NCBI GenBank assembly: GCA_026399755.1 | Contig: JAPLQI010000117.1 | Location: 1 to 56,765, forward strand | DNA length: 56,765 bases | Reading direction: 5' to 3' | Origin: Pseudomonadota bacterium | GTDB lineage: Bacteria; Pseudomonadota; Gammaproteobacteria; Burkholderiales; Chitinibacteraceae | Shown: positions 53,301 to 56,765 of the stretch, in pieces | Layout: every line of letters begins with the position of its first letter | Position numbering within the stretch: position 1 is the stretch's first letter | Position numbers and translations under genes: made by a program | Notes under the pieces: generated by a model | What the model was told of the DNA's origin: nothing | Database searches by the model: none | Seen by the model: only the letters and a program-made list of their open reading frames with translations

Positions 53301-54287
53301 ATGAATTACTCAGCCAATGAAACGCGTTATCAGAATATGCCTTATCGCCGTGTGGGCCGTAGTGGCTTGAAGTTGCCGGCCATTTCTTTGGGCCTGTGGC
53401 ATAACTTTGGTGAAAATCGCGCTTATGAAACCAGCCGAGATATGGTTCTCTCTGCCTTTGATGCGGGCATCACTCATTTTGATTTGGCTAATAATTATGG
53501 GCCACCACCGGGTGCGGCTGAATCTACTTTTGGCCGCATTCTGGCTAAAGATCTCAAGTCTTATCGCGATGAAATCATTGTTTCCAGTAAGGCTGGCTGG
53601 GAAATGTGGCCTGGCCCTTATGGTGAATGGGGTAGTCGTAAATATTTAATGGCAAGCCTTGATCAAAGCTTGCAGCGTATGGGTTTGGATTATGTAGATA
53701 TTTTCTACTCGCACCGCCCTGATCCAGATACCCCGCTTGAAGAAACCATGTCGGCGCTAGATGCGATGGTGCGTCAGGGTAAGGCGCTGTATGTGGGGAT
53801 TTCGTCTTATTCTGCCGAGCAAACAAAGGAAGCAAGCCGCATCTTAAAAGAGCTAGGCACCCCTTGCTTGATTCATCAGCCATCCTTTTCGATGTTTGAT
53901 CGCTGGATTGAAGATGGATTGTGTGATGTATTGGCCGAAGAAGGAATAGGCTCGATTGCTTTTTGCCCTTTGGCACAAGGCCTGCTGACCTCACGTTATT
54001 TAAATGGTGTTCCAGCCGATTCGCGTGCTGCGGCATCTGACAACCCGTTTTTGACCGCTGATAAAGTGGCTGTACGTATTGCTCAGGTCAAAGCTTTAAA
54101 TCATATTGCGCAATCACGTGGGCAAACCTTGGCTCAAATGGCCTTGGCTTGGGCGCTGCTCAAAGTGACATCGGTGATTATCGGGGCCAGTCAGGTCGCG
54201 CAAATTCAGGAAAATATTTTAGCGGTACAAAACTTGGTCTTCGATGCGGCCGAGTTACAAGCAATTGAGTTAATTTTAAAAGGGTAG
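53301..54287 (+). CDS. Aldo/keto reductase (YghZ/GpR-like)
   Basis: A 328-residue NADPH-dependent reductase. The start MNYSANETRYQNMPYRRVGRS resembles the L-glyceraldehyde 3-phosphate reductase group. The catalytic tetrad is Asp and Tyr in HFDLANNYGPPPG, Lys in SSKAGW, and His in YSHRPD. LAQMALAWALLKVTSVIIGAS is the nucleotide-binding end. AAAGGGA precedes the chosen ATG, and the longer reading from 53256 has no homologous pattern. Substrate is not certain. Confidence 0.93.
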   Translation: MNYSANETRYQNMPYRRVGRSGLKLPAISLGLWHNFGENRAYETSRDMVLSAFDAGITHFDLANNYGPPPGAAESTFGRILAKDLKSYRDEIIVSSKAGWEMWPGPYGEWGSRKYLMASLDQSLQRMGLDYVDIFYSHRPDPDTPLEETMSALDAMVRQGKALYVGISSYSAEQTKEASRILKELGTPCLIHQPSFSMFDRWIEDGLCDVLAEEGIGSIAFCPLAQGLLTSRYLNGVPADSRAAASDNPFLTADKVAVRIAQVKALNHIAQSRGQTLAQMALAWALLKVTSVIIGASQVAQIQENILAVQNLVFDAAELQAIELILKG

Positions 54288-54317
54288 CGGTGCGTGTTAA
54301 CCGCCTAAAAGGAAAAT

Positions 54318-54986
54318 ATGTCGGGTATTGCAATTTTAGCTATTGATGGGCCATCTGCTTCGGGTAAGGGCTCGGTCGCGCAGCGTGTGGCCGAGGCGCT
54401 GGGGTTTGCCTATTTGGATTCAGGCGCTTTATACCGTCTGACTGCTTTGGCGGCTCAGCAGGCGGGTGTGAATTGGGGTGATGAGCAAGGGGTTGCGCAA
54501 GTTGCCCAATCTTTAGATGTGGGCTTTGAAAATGGTCTGGTTTTATTGCTGGGGCAAGATGTAAGCGCCTTGATTCGCAGTGAATCCATAGGCGTTGGCG
54601 CTTCACAGATTGCTGCTTTTGCCGCAGTTCGGCTGGCTTTGTTGGCTCGGCAGCGTGCATTTGCCGTTGCGCCTGGCTTAGTAGCGGATGGTAGGGATAT
54701 GGGATCGGTGGTTTTTCCTGGGGCACGGCTCAAGATTTTTCTCACCGCTACGGCAGAAGTTCGGGCAGAGCGCCGTTATCAGCAATTGATTGCTCGAGGT
54801 GAGTCGGCAGATTTGGCGGCGATTACGCGAGATTTGCAATCCCGAGATGAGCGTGATGCAGCAAGAACAGAGGCACCGTTACGCCAATGGCATGATGCTT
54901 TGTTGCTGGAAACTTCAGAATTAAACTTGGATCAAGTGATTGAATGCGTTTTATCCTGGTGGAAAACACGTACACAATCGCTTTAA
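54318..54986 (+). CDS. cmk: Cytidylate kinase
   Basis: Phosphorylates CMP and dCMP with ATP. The 222-residue protein has the P-loop AIDGPSASGKGSVAQRVAEALG, YLDSGALYRLTALAA, and ADGRDMGSVVFPGARLKIFLTATAEVRAERR, plus a LID-like region (RDLQSRDERDAAR). AAAAGGAAAAT precedes the ATG. It lies upstream of rpsA, which is a common order in proteobacteria. Confidence 0.97.
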   Translation: MSGIAILAIDGPSASGKGSVAQRVAEALGFAYLDSGALYRLTALAAQQAGVNWGDEQGVAQVAQSLDVGFENGLVLLLGQDVSALIRSESIGVGASQIAAFAAVRLALLARQRAFAVAPGLVADGRDMGSVVFPGARLKIFLTATAEVRAERRYQQLIARGESADLAAITRDLQSRDERDAARTEAPLRQWHDALLLETSELNLDQVIECVLSWWKTRTQSL

Positions 54987-55031
54987 ATGTGGTTTTTCTT
55001 GTTATAAATCACACCTTTTGTCTCCAAGTAC

Positions 55032-55060
55032 TTGAACTATAACAGAGAATTCTTTAGAAT
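55032..55060 (+). promoter_or_regulatory. Sigma-70-type promoter of rpsA
   Basis: The -35 box TTGAAC (55032-55037) and -10 box TAGAAT (55055-55060) have 17-base spacing, in the gap between cmk and rpsA. The predicted start lies near 55067 and gives a leader of about 137 bases. Confidence 0.8.
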
Positions 55061-55066
55061 CGCCCC

Positions 55067-55203
55067 ACTAAGCCATGGCCCTAGGTCGTGGCTTTTGCCC
55101 TTCTGGGTATTTGTCGTGTTAGTAGGGCGCAAAGCCCTGCAACATTTGTTTAACTAACTTATTTTTGGCATTCCGCCAAAAATGCTTGGAAATTTCCATT
55201 TAT
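55067..55203 (+). promoter_or_regulatory. rpsA 5' leader with three hairpins
   Basis: Three stems are visible. AAGCCATGGCC (55070-55080) pairs with GGTCGTGGCTT (55084-55094) with two GU pairs. GTAGGGC (55122-55128) pairs with GCCCTGC (55134-55140). ATTTTTGGC (55161-55169) pairs perfectly with GCCAAAAAT (55175-55183). No strong SD lies before the ATG. This recalls E. coli, where a hairpin-rich leader with weak SD lets S1 repress its own translation. The same mechanism here is inferred. Confidence 0.55.
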
Positions 55204-56765
55204 ATGACTACTGCTACTCTGTCCGGCTCCATGGAAAGCTTTGCCGCTCTATTCGAAGAAAGCCTAACGCGTCAGGAAATGCGCGCCGGTGAAGTGATCA
55301 CTGCTGAAGTGGTTGCTATCGACCATAACTTCGTGACCGTGAATGCTGGCCTGAAGTCCGAGTCGCTCATCCCGCTCGAAGAATTTAAAAACGATAACGG
55401 CGAACTTGACGTTAAAGTTGGCGATTTCGTTCCTGTTGCAATTGATAGTCTCGAAAACGGCTACGGCGAAACTAAACTCTCCCGCGAAAAAGCTAAACGC
55501 TTGGCTGCGTGGATTGAGCTTGAAGACTGCCTCGAAAAAGCCATGGTAATGACCGGTGTTATTTCCGGTAAGGTTAAGGGTGGTCTGACTGTTATGGTTA
55601 ACGGTCTGCGCGCATTCTTGCCAGGTTCTTTGGTTGATATTCGTCCAGTTAAAGACACCACTCCATTCGAAGGCAAGCAAATCGAATTCAAGGTGATCAA
55701 GCTTGACCGTAAGCGTAACAACGTTGTTGTTTCGCGTCGTGCTGTGCTTGAAGAGTCCTTGGGCGAAGAGCGTCAAAAACTCCTTGAAACACTCAAGGAA
55801 GGCGCAATCATCAAGGGTATCGTTAAAAACATCACAGACTACGGCGCGTTCGTTGATCTGGGTGGTATTGACGGTCTGTTGCACATCACTGACTTGGCTT
55901 GGCGTCGTGTGAAGCACCCATCCGAAGTTCTGGCTGTTGGCGATGAAGTTGAAGCTAAGGTTCTGAAGTTCGATCAAGAGAAGAACCGTGTGTCTCTGGG
56001 TCTGAAGCAATTGGGCGAAGATCCTTGGGTTGGTTTGTCACGTCGTTACCCATCGGGTACACGTATGTTCGGTAAGGTTACTAACCTTACAGACTACGGC
56101 GCATTCGTTGAAATCGAACAAGGCATTGAAGGTCTGGTTCACGTTTCAGAAATGGACTGGACTAACAAGAATGTACATCCTTCCAAGGTTGTTCAGCTTG
56201 GCGACGAAGTAGAAGTGATGATCCTGGATATCGACGAAGAAAAACGTCGTATCTCCCTGGGTATGAAGCAATGCATGGCTAATCCGTGGGATGACTTTGC
56301 AGAAAACTTCAAGAAGGGTGACAAGATCAAGGGCGCTATCAAGTCTATTACTGACTTCGGTGTGTTCGTTGGTCTGGCCGGCGGTATCGACGGTCTGGTT
56401 CACTTGTCTGATCTTTCTTGGAACGTGGCTGGCGAAGAAGCTGTTCGCAACTACAAGAAGGGCGATGAAGTTGAAGCGATGGTTCTGTCTATCGACACTG
56501 AAAAAGAACGCATCAGCCTCGGTATCAAGCAAATGGAAGGTGATCCTTTCAACAACTACGTTTCTACTTTCGACAAGGGTTCACTTGTTAAGGGTACTGT
56601 AAAATCTTTGGATGCTAAGGGCGCGATCATTGCTCTGTCCGAAGAAATTGAAGGTTACCTGCGCTCTACAGAAGTTTCACGCGACCGCGTTGAAGACATC
56701 CGTACCGTGCTGAAAGAAGGCGACGAAGTTGAAGCCATGATCATCAACGTTGATCGTAAGAATCG
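55204..56765 (+). CDS. rpsA: 30S ribosomal protein S1 (3' end beyond window)
   Basis: Binds mRNA upstream of the start codon and helps unfold it on the ribosome. About 520 residues are visible from ATG 55204, and the frame is still open at the edge; the family is about 560. OB-fold S1 repeats succeed each other, for example [62 protein letters not shown] and [32 protein letters not shown]. The N-terminus [21 protein letters not shown] binds S2. The complete gene would continue to the right. Confidence 0.98.
   Translation, partial: MTTATLSGSMESFAALFEESLTRQEMRAGEVITAEVVAIDHNFVTVNAGLKSESLIPLEEFKNDNGELDVKVGDFVPVAIDSLENGYGETKLSREKAKRLAAWIELEDCLEKAMVMTGVISGKVKGGLTVMVNGLRAFLPGSLVDIRPVKDTTPFEGKQIEFKVIKLDRKRNNVVVSRRAVLEESLGEERQKLLETLKEGAIIKGIVKNITDYGAFVDLGGIDGLLHITDLAWRRVKHPSEVLAVGDEVEAKVLKFDQEKNRVSLGLKQLGEDPWVGLSRRYPSGTRMFGKVTNLTDYGAFVEIEQGIEGLVHVSEMDWTNKNVHPSKVVQLGDEVEVMILDIDEEKRRISLGMKQCMANPWDDFAENFKKGDKIKGAIKSITDFGVFVGLAGGIDGLVHLSDLSWNVAGEEAVRNYKKGDEVEAMVLSIDTEKERISLGIKQMEGDPFNNYVSTFDKGSLVKGTVKSLDAKGAIIALSEEIEGYLRSTEVSRDRVEDIRTVLKEGDEVEAMIINVDRKN

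Noticed and set aside
53575-54036. Minus-strand frame of 153 codons inside the aldo/keto reductase gene
   Set aside because: Fully inside a gene with a complete catalytic tetrad.
55264-56010. Long minus-strand open frame of 248 codons opposite rpsA
   Set aside because: It lies wholly antisense to the strongly supported S1 repeats; its residues (many Asn, Phe, Thr) mirror rpsA codon bias and show no family.

Overview
The window looks like a chromosomal segment of a Gram-negative betaproteobacterium. Outer-membrane and lipid A genes (bamA, skp, lpxD, fabZ, lpxA, lpxB, hldD, arn genes) show the Gram-negative envelope. Moderate GC, the rpsB-tsf-pyrH-frr-uppS-cdsA-dxr-rseP-bamA-skp-lpx gene order and the overall protein style suggest Neisseriales/Chromobacteriaceae (Iodobacter-, Deefgea- or Chitinibacter-like). 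The family assignment is inference. I saw no rRNA, tRNA, CRISPR, prophage or intact insertion sequence.

Layout. 1-12.7 kb is mostly leftward accessory and housekeeping genes: tdk, recQ, a short YidC/Oxa1 paralog, a LysE/RhtB exporter, tcdA (rightward), a GNAT acetyltransferase, arfB, ftsK and two tandem paralogous MFS transporters. Three copies of a dispersed REP/MITE-like inverted repeat are scattered here; one supplies the stop codon of an MFS gene. 12.9-19.4 kb is a leftward operon for aminoarabinose modification of lipid A: arnT, one ArnE/F-like small transporter, a VanZ-like protein, arnB, arnC, and ArnA split into separate formyltransferase and decarboxylase genes. No arnD is present. 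An Smr-domain gene and trxB follow, also leftward.

21.4-36.4 kb is the rightward translation/envelope block: rpsB (clear promoter and structured leader), tsf, pyrH, frr, uppS, cdsA, dxr, rseP, bamA, skp, lpxD, fabZ, lpxA, lpxB, rnhB. Two long perfect inverted repeats sit in its intergenic gaps (frr-uppS and cdsA-dxr). 36.5-40.4 kb is a coupled cluster of motA, motB, a membrane-anchored methyltransferase and an HDOD-GAF protein.

40.6-56.8 kb holds a SpoU-type methyltransferase, a periplasmic alpha-carbonic anhydrase, a probable atypical PilZ protein coupled to ung, a zinc-less ROK sugar kinase directly joined to a cytoplasmic GH9 glycosidase, hldD, a small one-TM protein, uvrC, pgsA, a degenerate DAHP-synthase-like protein, a META-DUF4377 lipoprotein-like protein, tyrA, an aldo/keto reductase, cmk and the start of rpsA (cut by the window end), the last with a good promoter and a three-hairpin leader.

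The most unusual item is the DAHP-synthase-like protein at 50669-51679. It keeps the fold and the N-terminal ferredoxin-like regulatory domain, but by motif alignment all four metal ligands and the PRTS substrate motif are replaced. It lies just upstream of tyrA, so a non-catalytic or altered role in aromatic metabolism is plausible.
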